From Pararhizobium sp. IMCC3301 (GTDB lineage: Bacteria; Pseudomonadota; Alphaproteobacteria; Rhizobiales; GCA-2746425), in contig NZ_CP132336.1 of assembly GCF_030758315.1 (NCBI RefSeq), positions 2,075,001-2,139,000 of the forward strand: a stretch of DNA of 64,000 nucleotides. Reading direction: 5' to 3'. Shown piece by piece: positions 19,195-30,352 of the stretch; within the stretch, counting starts at the first letter, position 1; every line of letters begins with the position of its first letter. The position numbers and the translations under genes are program-made. The notes under the pieces were generated by a model that searched no databases, was not told the origin of the DNA, and saw only the letters and a list, made by a program, of their open reading frames with translations.

Positions 19195-22161
19195 TCAGGA
19201 CAGGGCCTGATCGAGGAATTCAGCCCGTTGTGCCAGATGCTTTGACATAAGCCCTGTTGCCGTCGCCGCCGAGGCCGCGCGTCCGACATAGATAGGGCGT
19301 AGCGAGGCGGCACCAATATGGTTCAGAACCCATTCGATATAGCTTTCCGCGAAGCTCCAGGCACCCTGATTTTTCGGCTCTTCCTGACACCACACCATCT
19401 CAGCCTCCCTGAAGCGTGACAATTCAGTCACCAGCGCTTTGGCAGGAAACGGATAAAGTTGCTCCAGCCGCAGCAGATAGACATCATCTGTGCCGCGCTC
19501 CTCGCGTTCTTCATACAGATCGTAATAGACCTTGCCGGTACACATCACGACGCGGCGAATCTTGTCGTCGGGCGCAAGCTTGATTTTCTCGTCCGGCAGA
19601 TATTCAGCATCGTCCCAGAGCAGCCGGTGAAACGCCGACTGCGGCCCCATTTCCTCCAGCGTGGATTGCGCCCGTTTGTGACGCAGCAGGGATTTCGGTG
19701 TCATCAGGATCAGCGGCTTGCGGAAATTGCGCTTTAACTGGCGCCGCAGAATATGGTAATAATTTGCCGGCGTCGTACAATTTGCGACCTGCATATTGTC
19801 TTCCGCACAAGCCTGCAGAAAACGTTCCGGGCGGGCCGAGGAATGCTCCGGACCCTGGCCTTCATAGCCATGCGGCAGCAACATCACCAACCCGCACATG
19901 CGCAGCCATTTGCGCTCGCCCGCCGACAGGAACTGGTCGATCACCACCTGAGCACCATTGACGAAATCGCCGAACTGGGCTTCCCACAGGGTCAGACCAT
20001 TCGGCTCGGCCAGCGAATAACCATATTCGTAAGCCAGCACCGCTTCTTCTGACAGCATCGAATTGATGATATCAAATTTCGCCTGACCTTCAGAGACGTG
20101 ATTGAGCGGGATGTAGCGCTCCTCGGTTTCCTGATCATACAGCACGGAATGACGCTGGGAGAAGGTTCCCCGCTCACAATCCTGACCCGACAGTCGGACC
20201 CTGTGGCCCTCCTCGACAAGCGTGCCAAAGGCCAGGGCTTCGGCCATCGCCCAATCGATTCCATCGCCATTTTCCATCATCTTCGCACGGTTGTTCATAA
20301 ACCGCTTGATGGTTTTATGAATGTTGAAATCCTCTGGAGTATCGGCCAGACGTTTGCCGATTTCTCTTAAATTTTCAAGATCATAGCCAGTTTCACCGAG
20401 GCGTTTTTCATCTGCAACGTCAGGCCTGCTCAGGCCCGACCATGCGCCATCGAGCCAATCCGCCTTGTTCGGCTTGAAGGAATTGCCGATTTCAAATTCT
20501 TCATCCAGATGGGCGCGCCACGCCGCCTTTTGCGCATCAAGATCACTCTGCGACAAAAGCCCTTCGGCCAGCAGTTTCTCGCCGTAGATTTCCAGCGTCG
20601 TCGGATGGCTGCGAATTTTCTTGTACATGATGGGCTGCGTAAACGCCGGCTCATCGCCCTCATTGTGGCCAAACCGGCGGTAACAGAACATGTCGATGAC
20701 CACCGGCTTGCCGAATTTCTGGCGGAACTCGATGGCAACCTTGGCGGCATAGACAACCGCTTCCGGATCATCGCCATTGACGTGGAAAATAGGCGCTTCG
20801 ATCATCTTCGCCACATCGGAAGGATAGGGCGAAGACCGCGACAGCCGCGGATCGGTGGTAAAGCCGATCTGATTGTTGATGATAAAATGCACCGAGCCAC
20901 CGGTGCGGTGGCCTTTCAACCCGGACAATCCGAAACATTCCGCAATCACACCCTGACCGGCAAAGGCCGCATCGCCATGCAGCAGCAAAGGCAGCACGGC
21001 AGACCGGTCACCATCATACACGGTATCCTGCTTGGCGCGCGACTTGCCCAGCACCACAGGATCGACGATTTCCAGATGCGAGGGGTTGGCGGTCAGCGAC
21101 AGATGCACATTATTGTCATCGAATTCCCGGTCGGAAGATGCGCCCAGATGATATTTTACATCGCCCGAGCCCTCGACATCTTCGGGGGTGAAGGAGCCAC
21201 CCTTGAATTCATGAAAAATAGCCCGGTGCGGCTTAGCCATCACCTGGGCCAGCACATTCAACCGGCCGCGATGGGCCATGCCCAGCACAATTTCTTTGAC
21301 GCCCAGCTGGCCGCCGCGCTTGATGATCTGTTCCAGCGCCGGAACAAGCGATTCTCCACCATCCAGACCAAAGCGTTTTGTACCGGTATATTTAACGTCA
21401 ATGAATTTCTCAAAGCCCTCGGCTTCGACAAGTTTGTTGAAGATCGCCTTCTTGCCTTCAGGCGTAAACGATACCTGCTTGTCCGGACCTTCGATACGCG
21501 CCTGAATCCAGCCCTTTTCCTCAGGATCGGAAATATGCATGAATTCCACAGCCATGGTCGAACAATAGGTTCGGCGCAGAATTTGCAGCATTTCGGGAAT
21601 CGTGGCGAATTCCAGCCCGAGCACATGATCGAGGAAAATCTTGCGGTCATAATCCGCTTCACTGAAACCGTAAGAGGAGGGATGCAGCTCCTCATGATCC
21701 TTTTCCTCGGCAAGGCCCAGCGGATCCAGATCGGCATGCAGGTGGCCGCGCATCCGGTAAGCCCGGATCATCATGATCGCGCGCACTGAATCCCGGGTTG
21801 CGCTGTGGACTTGGGCATCGGACAGATCGACCCCATTTTTGCTCGCCCGTTCGGAGATTTTCCCGCCGACAGCTTTCGTCACCGTTTCCGGCGGCACTTC
21901 ACCCCAGTCGCTGTCGAGCGCCGAGACCCATTCTCCATTGGCCCTGACCGGCCAGTCGGCCCGTTTCCATGAAGCGCCGCGGGCGTTGGCTTCAATGTCC
22001 TGAGGCGCATCATTCAGCTTGGCGAAAAACTCGTTCCACTGCGCGTCAACCGAACCGGGATCAGCCTGATAGCGGGCATACATTTCATCAATATATGTGG
22101 CGTTGCCACCATACAGAAATGACGTTCCGGCAAAAATTTCGTTCGCCTCTTCACGAGCCAT
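19195..22161 (-). CDS. sucA: 2-oxoglutarate dehydrogenase E1 component
   Basis: Thiamine-diphosphate enzyme decarboxylating 2-oxoglutarate and succinylating the E2 lipoyl. It has 988 residues, normal for alphaproteobacteria. The N-terminal E2-binding segment (TSFLYGGNATYIDEMYARYQ) is followed by GMAHRGRLNVLAQV, the HGDAAFAGQGVIAE thiamine region and a C-terminal half ending PIYVGRAASAATATGLMSKH. The ATG at 22161 (MAREEANE) is preferred to a GTG two codons upstream by family comparison; no strong ribosome site is visible. It lies 132 bases after sucD. Confidence 0.97.
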   Translation of the reverse strand: MAREEANEIFAGTSFLYGGNATYIDEMYARYQADPGSVDAQWNEFFAKLNDAPQDIEANARGASWKRADWPVRANGEWVSALDSDWGEVPPETVTKAVGGKISERASKNGVDLSDAQVHSATRDSVRAIMMIRAYRMRGHLHADLDPLGLAEEKDHEELHPSSYGFSEADYDRKIFLDHVLGLEFATIPEMLQILRRTYCSTMAVEFMHISDPEEKGWIQARIEGPDKQVSFTPEGKKAIFNKLVEAEGFEKFIDVKYTGTKRFGLDGGESLVPALEQIIKRGGQLGVKEIVLGMAHRGRLNVLAQVMAKPHRAIFHEFKGGSFTPEDVEGSGDVKYHLGASSDREFDDNNVHLSLTANPSHLEIVDPVVLGKSRAKQDTVYDGDRSAVLPLLLHGDAAFAGQGVIAECFGLSGLKGHRTGGSVHFIINNQIGFTTDPRLSRSSPYPSDVAKMIEAPIFHVNGDDPEAVVYAAKVAIEFRQKFGKPVVIDMFCYRRFGHNEGDEPAFTQPIMYKKIRSHPTTLEIYGEKLLAEGLLSQSDLDAQKAAWRAHLDEEFEIGNSFKPNKADWLDGAWSGLSRPDVADEKRLGETGYDLENLREIGKRLADTPEDFNIHKTIKRFMNNRAKMMENGDGIDWAMAEALAFGTLVEEGHRVRLSGQDCERGTFSQRHSVLYDQETEERYIPLNHVSEGQAKFDIINSMLSEEAVLAYEYGYSLAEPNGLTLWEAQFGDFVNGAQVVIDQFLSAGERKWLRMCGLVMLLPHGYEGQGPEHSSARPERFLQACAEDNMQVANCTTPANYYHILRRQLKRNFRKPLILMTPKSLLRHKRAQSTLEEMGPQSAFHRLLWDDAEYLPDEKIKLAPDDKIRRVVMCTGKVYYDLYEEREERGTDDVYLLRLEQLYPFPAKALVTELSRFREAEMVWCQEEPKNQGAWSFAESYIEWVLNHIGAASLRPIYVGRAASAATATGLMSKHLAQRAEFLDQALS

Positions 22162-22293
22162 TTTCACATTTCGCGGAAAGCTTTCGCCTCCGTGCCTTTT
22201 CCTCTTTAATCGTAAATTCCACTGTGTTCTTTTGCCGCCGCACCGTCAACAGCACGGCGACCCAAGATTGTGTGACCAGGCCTCATGCAAGGA

Positions 22294-23214
22294 TCATCCG
22301 TTAAGCAATTCAACCAGCGTTTTGCCAAGTTTGGCAGGCGATGGCGAGACACGGATGCCGGCCTCTTCCAGCGCCGCGATCTTGTCTTCAGCGCCGCCCT
22401 TGCCGCCGGAAATCACAGCGCCTGCGTGGCCCATGGTGCGACCCGGAGGCGCAGTCCGCCCGGCAATAAATCCGACTGTCGGTTTTGACCGTCCCTTTTT
22501 GGCTTCATCAGCCAGGAACCGCGCCGCGTCTTCTTCAGCCGATCCGCCAATTTCGCCGATCATGATAATTGATCGAGTTTCATCATCGGCAAGGAACATC
22601 TCCAGGATATCAATGAATTCCGTACCCTTCACCGGATCGCCGCCAATTCCCACTGCGGTGGTCTGGCCAAGGCCCTCATTGGTGGTCTGGAACACAGCTT
22701 CATAAGTCAGTGTTCCGGACCGCGAGACGATCCCGACATTGCCTTTCTTGAAGATGTTGCCCGGCATGATGCCGATCTTGCATTCGTCAGGGGTCATGAC
22801 GCCGGGGCAGTTCGGCCCCAGCAGCCGCGAATTGGAACCTGCCAGCCGTGCCTTGACCTTCACCATATCAATCACCGGTATGCCTTCTGTAATACAGGTG
22901 ATGAACGGAATATCGGCATCAATGGCCTCAATGATGGCCGCTGCCGCGCCTGCTGGCGGCACATAAATCACCGATGCATCAGCGCCGGTTGCCTGTTTGG
23001 CTTCAGCGACAGTCGCAAAAATCGGCAGCTCTTTACCGGCGGCAGGTCCAGCGCCCTCGCCGGCGGTCCAGCGCTGACCACCCTTTTTGGGATGAACGCC
23101 ACCAACCATCTGGGTGCCGTGATAGGCCAGAGCCTGTTCGGTGTGGAAGGTGCCGGTCTTGCCGGTCATGCCCTGAACGATGATCTTGGTATTCTTGTCG
23201 ACCAGAATGGACAT
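22294..23214 (-). CDS. sucD: Succinyl-CoA ligase alpha subunit
   Basis: CoA-binding subunit of succinyl-CoA synthetase, which makes ATP or GTP from succinyl-CoA. It has 306 residues: the CoA-binding Rossmann start ([20 protein letters not shown]), the [12 protein letters not shown] segment, and the phosphohistidine loop [16 protein letters not shown]. Its ATG directly follows the sucC stop (TAAATG), which indicates coupled translation. Confidence 0.97.
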   Translation of the reverse strand: MSILVDKNTKIIVQGMTGKTGTFHTEQALAYHGTQMVGGVHPKKGGQRWTAGEGAGPAAGKELPIFATVAEAKQATGADASVIYVPPAGAAAAIIEAIDADIPFITCITEGIPVIDMVKVKARLAGSNSRLLGPNCPGVMTPDECKIGIMPGNIFKKGNVGIVSRSGTLTYEAVFQTTNEGLGQTTAVGIGGDPVKGTEFIDILEMFLADDETRSIIMIGEIGGSAEEDAARFLADEAKKGRSKPTVGFIAGRTAPPGRTMGHAGAVISGGKGGAEDKIAALEEAGIRVSPSPAKLGKTLVELLNG

Positions 23215-24414
23215 TTACGCGCCCTCCTTCACTGCTTTGACGATCTTCTGTGCTGCATCATCCAGATCGTCTGCCGCAATGACATTGAGGCCGGATTGAT
23301 TGATGATCTGCTTGCCGCGCTGCACATTGGTGCCTTCCAGCCGCACCACCAGGGGGACCTGCAGACCGACATCCTTGACCGCAGTGACAACACCTTCAGC
23401 AATCACGTCGCAGCGCATGATGCCGCCGAAGATATTCACCAGGATACCCTTCACATTGGGATCGGCAGTGATGATCTTGAAAGCGGCGGTGACCTTCTCC
23501 GTGGTCGCGCCGCCACCAACGTCAAGGAAGTTGGCAGGCTCAGAGCCATAGAGTTTGATGATGTCCATGGTTGCCATCGCCAGACCCGCACCATTGACCA
23601 TGCAGCCAATATCGCCTTCCAGCGCGACATAGGCCAGATCATATTTCGAGGCTTCGATTTCCTTTTCGTCCTCTTCGCTGGTGTCGCGCAGAGCCATCAC
23701 ATCATCGTGGCGGAACAGCGCATTGCCATCGAACGACATTTTCGCATCCAGCACCCGCAGCCGGCCATCTTTCATGACGATCAGCGGGTTGATCTCCAGA
23801 AGGCTCATATCCTTCTCGACAAAGGCGGTATAGAGAATTGGAAACAGCGAATGGCCATCTTTACGGGCTGCACTGTCAAGTTTCAGCGCATCGCAGATTC
23901 TGTCGGCCACTGCGGCGCTCACGCCTTCGTCAAAATCCACATCTATCGTATGAATTTTTTCCGGCGTATCCTCGGCAACGGCTTCAATATCCATTCCGCC
24001 TTCCGTAGACGCAACAAAGGAAATCTTGCCGGTCTCGCGATTCACCAGAAGTGACAGATATAATTCCCGCTCAATGTCGGCACCATCTTCGATATACAGC
24101 CTGTTGACCAGCTTGCCGGCAGGACCGGTCTGTTTCGTCACCAGCGTATTACCCAGCATTTCCCTGGCATTGGCCACCACATCCTCCAGCGAAAAGGCCA
24201 GACGCACACCACCTTTCGCATCGGGGCCGAGTTCCTTGAACTTGCCCTTGCCTCGACCACCGGCGTGAATCTGTGACTTAACCACCCAGAGCGGGCCGCC
24301 CAGTTGTCTGGCAGCTGCTTCTGCTTCATCCGCAGAAAAAATCGGCACGCCACCGGAAATCGGTGCACCATATTCTTTCAACAGCGCCTTGGCCTGATAT
24401 TCATGGATATTCAT
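23215..24414 (-). CDS. sucC: Succinyl-CoA ligase beta subunit
   Basis: Nucleotide-binding beta subunit of succinyl-CoA synthetase. It has 399 residues, starting with the invariant [16 protein letters not shown] and carrying the ATP-grasp domain ([19 protein letters not shown]), the LEINPLIV segment and the C-terminal ligase domain with [17 protein letters not shown] and [15 protein letters not shown]. It lies 36 bases after mdh and abuts sucD. Confidence 0.97.
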   Translation of the reverse strand: MNIHEYQAKALLKEYGAPISGGVPIFSADEAEAAARQLGGPLWVVKSQIHAGGRGKGKFKELGPDAKGGVRLAFSLEDVVANAREMLGNTLVTKQTGPAGKLVNRLYIEDGADIERELYLSLLVNRETGKISFVASTEGGMDIEAVAEDTPEKIHTIDVDFDEGVSAAVADRICDALKLDSAARKDGHSLFPILYTAFVEKDMSLLEINPLIVMKDGRLRVLDAKMSFDGNALFRHDDVMALRDTSEEDEKEIEASKYDLAYVALEGDIGCMVNGAGLAMATMDIIKLYGSEPANFLDVGGGATTEKVTAAFKIITADPNVKGILVNIFGGIMRCDVIAEGVVTAVKDVGLQVPLVVRLEGTNVQRGKQIINQSGLNVIAADDLDDAAQKIVKAVKEGA

Positions 24415-24450
24415 GGATTACTCTTCCTTCATTATGCTCGGAACCAGCAA

Positions 24451-25551
<1,101 letters not shown>

Positions 25552-25592
25552 TTAATGACTGGCTGGCTTTCAGCAGCCGTTGCACACGCTCG

Positions 25593-25610
25593 GTTGACGT
25601 ATACGTCAAC
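25593..25610. promoter_or_regulatory. Perfect 18-bp palindrome, candidate operator
   Basis: GTTGACGTATACGTCAAC, a perfect dyad between the mdh 5' region and the zapE 3' end, about 180 bases upstream of the mdh ATG. It has no loop or T-run, so it is not a terminator. The TTGACG...CGTCAA half-sites resemble operators of MerR-type LiuR regulators from memory. The bound factor and target gene are not known. Confidence 0.5.
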
Positions 25611-25621
25611 ATGAAATCATC

Positions 25622-26776
25622 TCAGGCGGCTGCAGAATCCGCTACCAGTCCATGAGGCTCGGCCAGATAATCTGCCGATTGCATTTCAATCAAACGCGAC
25701 ACGGTACGGTCAAAGGCGAATAATTCATTGCCCGAATTTGCGCTGTACAGCCGGTCCGGCGCAGCCGCTGCAGATGCCAGCAGCTTGACCCGGTAATTAT
25801 ACAGAGCATCGATCAGATTGATGAATCGTCTTGCCGGATTGGCCGATTCCCGGGACAGGCGGGGAATGTCATCCAGAATGACGGTGTGGTAGCGCTGCGC
25901 AATGGCCAGATAGTCTGCCGCACTGAGCGGCTTGTTGCACAATTCGTCAAACGATGCGCGCGCCACGCCCTGTGCGGTGTGCGGGATCACGACATGCCGC
26001 CCCTTCATTTCAATTTTTGCTGGCTCGCCCGCTGCCTTGCTGCCGGTTAGCTCTGCCCATGCCCGGTCCAGTCCGGCGCGGGCCGCAGCGTCAAGCGGAG
26101 TGAAATAGGTCTGTGCCCGGCTTAGTTTTTCAAGGCGGAAATCTGTCCGCGCAACCAGTTCGACCACATCAACATGGCGCTTCAGCAATTTGATGAAAGG
26201 CAGAAACAGCTCTCTGTTCAGACCATCAGGATACAGCGCGTCCGGTTCCACATTTGACGTGGCAACCAGCGTCACTCCGTTTTCGAAAAATCGGTCGAAC
26301 AGCCGGCCCAGAATCATCGCGTCGGCAATATCCACCACATAAAATTCATCGAAACACAGCAGTTTCATATTTTCCGATATGGCATCCGCGACTGGCGGAA
26401 TCGGATCCCCGTTCCTTGTCTTATCCTGCTTGATGCGGCGGCGCTGTTCGTGGATCCGCTCATGCACATCCGCCATAAACGCATGAAAATGAAATCGCTT
26501 TTTCTGCCGCAGCGGAGATTCTTCGAAAAACAGGTCCATCAGCATTGTCTTGCCACGACCGACCCCGCCCCAGATGTAAAGCCCGGGGGGCGAAGTTTTC
26601 GGTGCCGATTTGGCAAACAGCCAACCCAGCGCGCTTTTCTTAGAAGCCAGTTCCTGTTTCTTCAGCGCCTCGTTCAACGCTGTAAATCGTTCAATCAGCA
26701 GTATCTGCGCCGGATCACGCTCAATGCTTCCGGCTTCGACAAGCCGCTGATAACGCGTTTGAATGGCTTGCGACAT
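25622..26776 (-). CDS. zapE: Cell division protein ZapE (AFG1-family ATPase)
   Basis: AFG1/ZapE P-loop ATPase of 384 residues. The Walker A is in LYIWGGVGRGKTMLMDLFFE and the Walker B in LLCFDEFYVVDIADAMIL; an Arg-rich DIPRLSRESANPARRFINLIDALYNY block follows, characteristic of the family. In E. coli ZapE binds the Z ring and destabilises FtsZ polymers; mitochondrial AFG1 works in protein quality control. The gene lies between the Omp19-like gene and mdh on the same strand. Confidence 0.93.
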   Translation of the reverse strand: MSQAIQTRYQRLVEAGSIERDPAQILLIERFTALNEALKKQELASKKSALGWLFAKSAPKTSPPGLYIWGGVGRGKTMLMDLFFEESPLRQKKRFHFHAFMADVHERIHEQRRRIKQDKTRNGDPIPPVADAISENMKLLCFDEFYVVDIADAMILGRLFDRFFENGVTLVATSNVEPDALYPDGLNRELFLPFIKLLKRHVDVVELVARTDFRLEKLSRAQTYFTPLDAAARAGLDRAWAELTGSKAAGEPAKIEMKGRHVVIPHTAQGVARASFDELCNKPLSAADYLAIAQRYHTVILDDIPRLSRESANPARRFINLIDALYNYRVKLLASAAAAPDRLYSANSGNELFAFDRTVSRLIEMQSADYLAEPHGLVADSAAA

Positions 26777-26803
26777 GAGCGGGCCGGAAACTGCTGTTAC
26801 AGG

Positions 26804-27523
26804 TTAACGGCTGACGGACACCTGAGCGCCGCTATTAGTCTGGCCGGAAAAGCGGTTTCCGCCTGCCGACACCAGAGAGGCGACCTGTGTCCCGGTCGCG
26901 CCGACCAGGACAACCCGATTATTTTCCAGATCCCACGCCGTGATATTTGATAATTCCGTCGAGGAGCAGCCTTTTGTGGTCGCTCGATAACCGCCGGTCC
27001 ACGTCGTCAGCGTCATGAACAATTGGCAATTATCCGATGCGGCTGCCAACTGCCACGCGCCCAGCATATCTGCCCGGCTCAACTGCACGCTGGAGGCTGC
27101 TGGTTGTACCGGCTGTGTCAACGGTGCGGCAGACTGAACCGTATGATCGGCTGTCGGCGTCTGCAGTTGCGCGGACGCAGAGTTGGTCGCTTCTCCGGCA
27201 TCGAACGGTTCAGGACTCGGCTGGGCCATCATCGGCGCCTGCGCATTTGGATCGAATGCCTGTCCCGAGTTCATGCTATCAGAGGAGGCAAGCGGCGGAA
27301 GTTCACCGGTTTGAACCCGTCCCTTTGACGCCCCTGAAAACGGATTGGGCAGGCGCGTCTGACAGGCCGCAAGCAGAAAGGTGGCTGCCAGAACGACAAG
27401 ACCGCTTCGCACAGCGGCACTCTTCACGAATCCCGGGCCGGTAAACAAGGCCCGTTTGTTTCCGGTATTAGCGGAGCACCTGGCGGATTTGACAGTCGCA
27501 GCTTCCAAATTCTGTCCGGACAT
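26804..27523 (-). CDS. Omp19-like lipoprotein with AprI/Inh protease-inhibitor domain
   Basis: Predicted outer-membrane lipoprotein. A hydrophobic segment ends in the lipobox LLAAC (FLLAACQTRLP), followed by a Pro/Ser/Ala/Gln-rich spacer and a C-terminal beta-barrel inhibitor domain of about 95 residues (ADMLGAWQLAAASDNCQLF ... RFSGQTNSGAQVSVSR). The layout and the last 20 residues resemble Brucella Omp19, which inhibits host proteases. The ATG at 27523 has a GAGGAAG site but places about 32 residues before the signal peptide. A GTG 32 codons in would give a textbook lipoprotein signal (MKSAAVRSGLVVLAAT). The start is therefore open. Confidence 0.8.
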   Translation of the reverse strand: MSGQNLEAATVKSARCSANTGNKRALFTGPGFVKSAAVRSGLVVLAATFLLAACQTRLPNPFSGASKGRVQTGELPPLASSDSMNSGQAFDPNAQAPMMAQPSPEPFDAGEATNSASAQLQTPTADHTVQSAAPLTQPVQPAASSVQLSRADMLGAWQLAAASDNCQLFMTLTTWTGGYRATTKGCSSTELSNITAWDLENNRVVLVGATGTQVASLVSAGGNRFSGQTNSGAQVSVSR

Positions 27524-27958
27524 TATACTTCCTCTGTGACCCAAACTCGTAGATATTTTTCGGAGTCGGTGAACCAGCCCCGTCTTTAGACCTGATATGC
27601 TGAATGTTTTATTGACGCCATGGCTGAAAAAATCAATGGCCAATGCAAACAACAGGTAAAGGCCTTAAGTATGGCTCGTGTTGGAATTGTGGCAGATTCG
27701 GGGGCTTTCGGCAGGTTTTGTCTTTGTCGCGCCATTTGCTGGCGGCACGAAGCTGAACATTCGGCCAGCTCAGTTGTTTTGTTAAAGCCTTGAACACGTC
27801 GAACGATTGTCATAAATCTTTGATAGCTAGCGGAACAGCAACCTGCAGCATGAATTGAATGGCTGTCAGGCATTTTCACAGCGGAATCGAAAGCTGGGGA
27901 AAGGGTCGTAGCCAAATGCAGGCCGGACTATGGACTGTAACAAGGACAGGGGGTCGCC
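27524..27958. other. Intergenic region between Omp19-like and acyltransferase genes
   Basis: About 435 bases between divergent genes, presumably with both promoters. A 109-codon minus-strand frame (27586-27915) crosses it, but its Cys/Gln/Arg-rich translation resembles no family and has no ribosome site. No RNA gene was recognised. Confidence 0.5.
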
Positions 27959-28879
27959 ATGGCTCTTTACGCTCAAACCTCATCTGAACAACAGGTGTCT
28001 GAAGCGCGTCTGGCCTATTCGCGCGCTGCGGTAGAACGGCATGACCATATTGTCGATGTGCTGATAGCCGAGCGCGCCATCGGGCTTGCCTCGCACTTGT
28101 CCTGGCCGCTGATCCGCCCGTTACTTTACCGATTGCTGGGCTATAAGCGCGCTGTCGCGATGGCTGATTGTGTGGCCGACAAATCTGGCGCTGATGCAAT
28201 GGCACTTGTCACAAAGATGCTGAATCTCGAGCTGGATCTGTCCGGCCTTGACCGCATTCCCCGGACCGGTCCCTTCATTCTGGCCGCCAATCATCCCACC
28301 GGAATTGCAGATGGTGTCGCGGTTCACGCGCTGGTCGAGGCCGTTCGGTCCGACATTGCGATTTTTACAAACCGCGATGCGGCGCGGGTCAACCCGCGCT
28401 TTGACGAAGTGCTGATCCCTGTAGAATGGCGCGAAGAACACAAAAGCCGTGAAAAAACCAAGGAAACCCTGGTCCGTACGGCGGAAGCCTTCGAAGACGG
28501 CAAAGCCGTGGTGATGTTCCCCTCAGGACGCATCGCCTATTGGGCGCAGAACCAGTTGAATGAGCGCCCCTGGCAGGCGACGCTTGTGACCCTGGCGAAG
28601 CGATACAAAGTTCCGATCATTCCAGTCCATGTCAGCAGCCGCAATTCCGGGCTGTTCTACCTCTTTAGCCGATTGTCGAACGAGTTGAGAGACATGACCG
28701 TATTCTATGAGCTTCTCAACAAATCGGGCACCTGTTTCGGATTGACTGTTGGCCAACCGATCAGCCACGAACTTCTGACCGGCGATGCCTCCGAACTGGC
28801 AGCCGAATTACAGTTTCATACTGTATCAACACTGGCAGACGATAAGAATGCGGTATTTCGCGGCAGCGCATCGTCCTGA
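27959..28879 (+). CDS. Lysophospholipid acyltransferase family protein (PlsC-like)
   Basis: Probable acyl transfer to a lysolipid at the inner membrane. It has 306 residues. Block I is AANHPTGIADG, where the His and Asp are five residues apart rather than the canonical four; this NHPxGxxDG form is used by a hemolysin-like/ornithine-lipid-like branch of the family. Block III is FPSGRIAYW and block IV PIIPVHV. An AGGGGG site sits five bases before the ATG. It is divergent from the Omp19-like gene and converges on the VTT gene. Glycerolipid versus ornithine-lipid substrate cannot be decided here. Confidence 0.8.
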   Translation: MALYAQTSSEQQVSEARLAYSRAAVERHDHIVDVLIAERAIGLASHLSWPLIRPLLYRLLGYKRAVAMADCVADKSGADAMALVTKMLNLELDLSGLDRIPRTGPFILAANHPTGIADGVAVHALVEAVRSDIAIFTNRDAARVNPRFDEVLIPVEWREEHKSREKTKETLVRTAEAFEDGKAVVMFPSGRIAYWAQNQLNERPWQATLVTLAKRYKVPIIPVHVSSRNSGLFYLFSRLSNELRDMTVFYELLNKSGTCFGLTVGQPISHELLTGDASELAAELQFHTVSTLADDKNAVFRGSASS

Positions 28880-28915
28880 CGCGCGCCGAATGGTACCATC
28901 CGGCTGTCCAATGCA

Positions 28916-29530
28916 TCAGACAATATTCCAGAAGACGTACCCAAACCAGGCGTAGAACACCACCCAGATGAACAGGGCCAGCCGCATCAACCCGACGCGG
29001 CGCAGGCGGGTATACAATAAATACCGCAGCGCGCCGGACACGGCCACAATTGCGATAAAACGAGACAGCCGCGCAATCGCTGCCGGTTGCAGAAACGCCT
29101 GCAGCGGTGCAATGCTGGCCTCATAGGCAGTGGCGGCGAAAATCTTGAACGGGACACCGGTGAAACCGCCGAAAAACAGCGCGCTCAACGGCTCATCAGC
29201 CATATCGACCGAGACGGTCCGCAGCAGTTCTTCGGAGATTCCGGGAACAGTCAGGATAAATGTCCGGACGGTTTCCGGATTCACCCGTGCCCATTCATAC
29301 AGTACAATACCGCCGAGCAGGGCACCGATCAAAGCCGCCAGAGTGGGAACCATCGCCCGCAACACACCGAACCGCATCACAGCAAGGCTGATCAGCACAT
29401 CCACCATGATGAAAAACCATACGGCTTCTGCAAACGCCCAGATGAATGCCACCAGTGACCACACCAGCAGCCAGCTCCATGTCAGCGCATCTCTGGGAGA
29501 CAGGGGACGGATCAAAGGCATCCCGATCAT
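28916..29530 (-). CDS. VTT/DedA-like membrane protein
   Basis: A 204-residue integral membrane protein with about five hydrophobic helices (near residues 17-60, 63-80, 112-135, 150-168 and 180-200). The Gly/Pro-containing segment FFGGFTGVPFKIFAATAY corresponds to the re-entrant loop motif of the SNARE-associated/VTT (DedA, YqaA) family, some members of which move phospholipid or undecaprenyl phosphate. It starts 15 bases after the sdhB stop, so it probably shares the sdh transcript. Its specific role is unknown. Confidence 0.75.
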   Translation of the reverse strand: MIGMPLIRPLSPRDALTWSWLLVWSLVAFIWAFAEAVWFFIMVDVLISLAVMRFGVLRAMVPTLAALIGALLGGIVLYEWARVNPETVRTFILTVPGISEELLRTVSVDMADEPLSALFFGGFTGVPFKIFAATAYEASIAPLQAFLQPAAIARLSRFIAIVAVSGALRYLLYTRLRRVGLMRLALFIWVVFYAWFGYVFWNIV

Positions 29531-29545
29531 AGCCGATCCAAAGTC

Positions 29546-30322
29546 TTACACGCGCCTCTCGACCATCAGCTTCTTGATTTCAGCAATTGCCTTGGCCGGG
29601 TTGAGACCCTTCGGGCAAGCCTGCGCGCAATTCAAAATGGTGTGACAGCGATACAGTCTGAAGGGATCTTCCAGATCGTCCAGCCGCGCGCCGGTTGCCT
29701 CATCGCGGCTGTCAATCAACCAGCGATAGGACTGCAGCAGAACGGCAGGGCCAAGATAGCGGTCGCCATTCCACCAGTAACTCGGGCACGAAGTGGAACA
29801 GCAGGCGCACAGAATGCACTCATACAGCCCGTCCAGCTTTTCCCGGTCGCCCTTGCTCTGCTTCCATTCTTTTTCCGGCGTTGGAGTCGTGGTCTGCAAC
29901 CAGGGTTCAATCGAGCGGTGCTGGGCGTAGAAATGTGTCAGATCCGGCACCAGATCCTTGACCACCGGCAGATGCGGCAGCGGATAGATTTTCACATCGC
30001 CATTGATCTCATCCATGCCTTTGGTGCAGGCCAGCGTATTGGTGCCATCAATATTCATCGCACAGGAACCGCAGATCCCTTCGCGGCACGAGCGCCGGAA
30101 AGTCAGGGTCGGATCGATCTTGCTCTTGATCCAGATCAGCGCATCCAGAACCATCGGCCCACAATCATTCATATCGACATGATAGGTGTCGACCTGCGGA
30201 TTGCCGTCACCATCCGGGTTCCATCGGTAAATCCGGAATTCGCGCAGATTGCTGCCTTGCGGCTTCTCCCAGGTTTTACCCTGTTTGATCTGGGAATTTT
30301 TAGGCAGTGTCAGTTGAACCAT
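29546..30322 (-). CDS. sdhB: Succinate dehydrogenase iron-sulfur subunit
   Basis: Electron-transfer subunit of complex II. It has 258 residues: an N-terminal plant-type ferredoxin domain with [15 protein letters not shown] ([2Fe-2S]) and a C-terminal domain with [16 protein letters not shown] and [11 protein letters not shown] carrying the [4Fe-4S] and [3Fe-4S] ligands. It lies 30 bases after sdhA in the sdhCDAB operon. Confidence 0.97.
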   Translation of the reverse strand: MVQLTLPKNSQIKQGKTWEKPQGSNLREFRIYRWNPDGDGNPQVDTYHVDMNDCGPMVLDALIWIKSKIDPTLTFRRSCREGICGSCAMNIDGTNTLACTKGMDEINGDVKIYPLPHLPVVKDLVPDLTHFYAQHRSIEPWLQTTTPTPEKEWKQSKGDREKLDGLYECILCACCSTSCPSYWWNGDRYLGPAVLLQSYRWLIDSRDEATGARLDDLEDPFRLYRCHTILNCAQACPKGLNPAKAIAEIKKLMVERRV

Positions 30323-30352
30323 GGTTGAAAGGCTCTCTCTGCTGAAACGAAA

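Noticed and set aside
27586-27915. 109-codon minus-strand frame upstream of the acyltransferase
   Set aside because: Cys/Gln/Arg-rich translation without domain features or ribosome site; lies in a divergent promoter region.
27959-28879. Missing catalytic spacing (HX5D rather than HX4D) read as an inactive acyltransferase
   Set aside because: The NHPxGxxDG form is known in a branch of the family, so inactivity is not implied.
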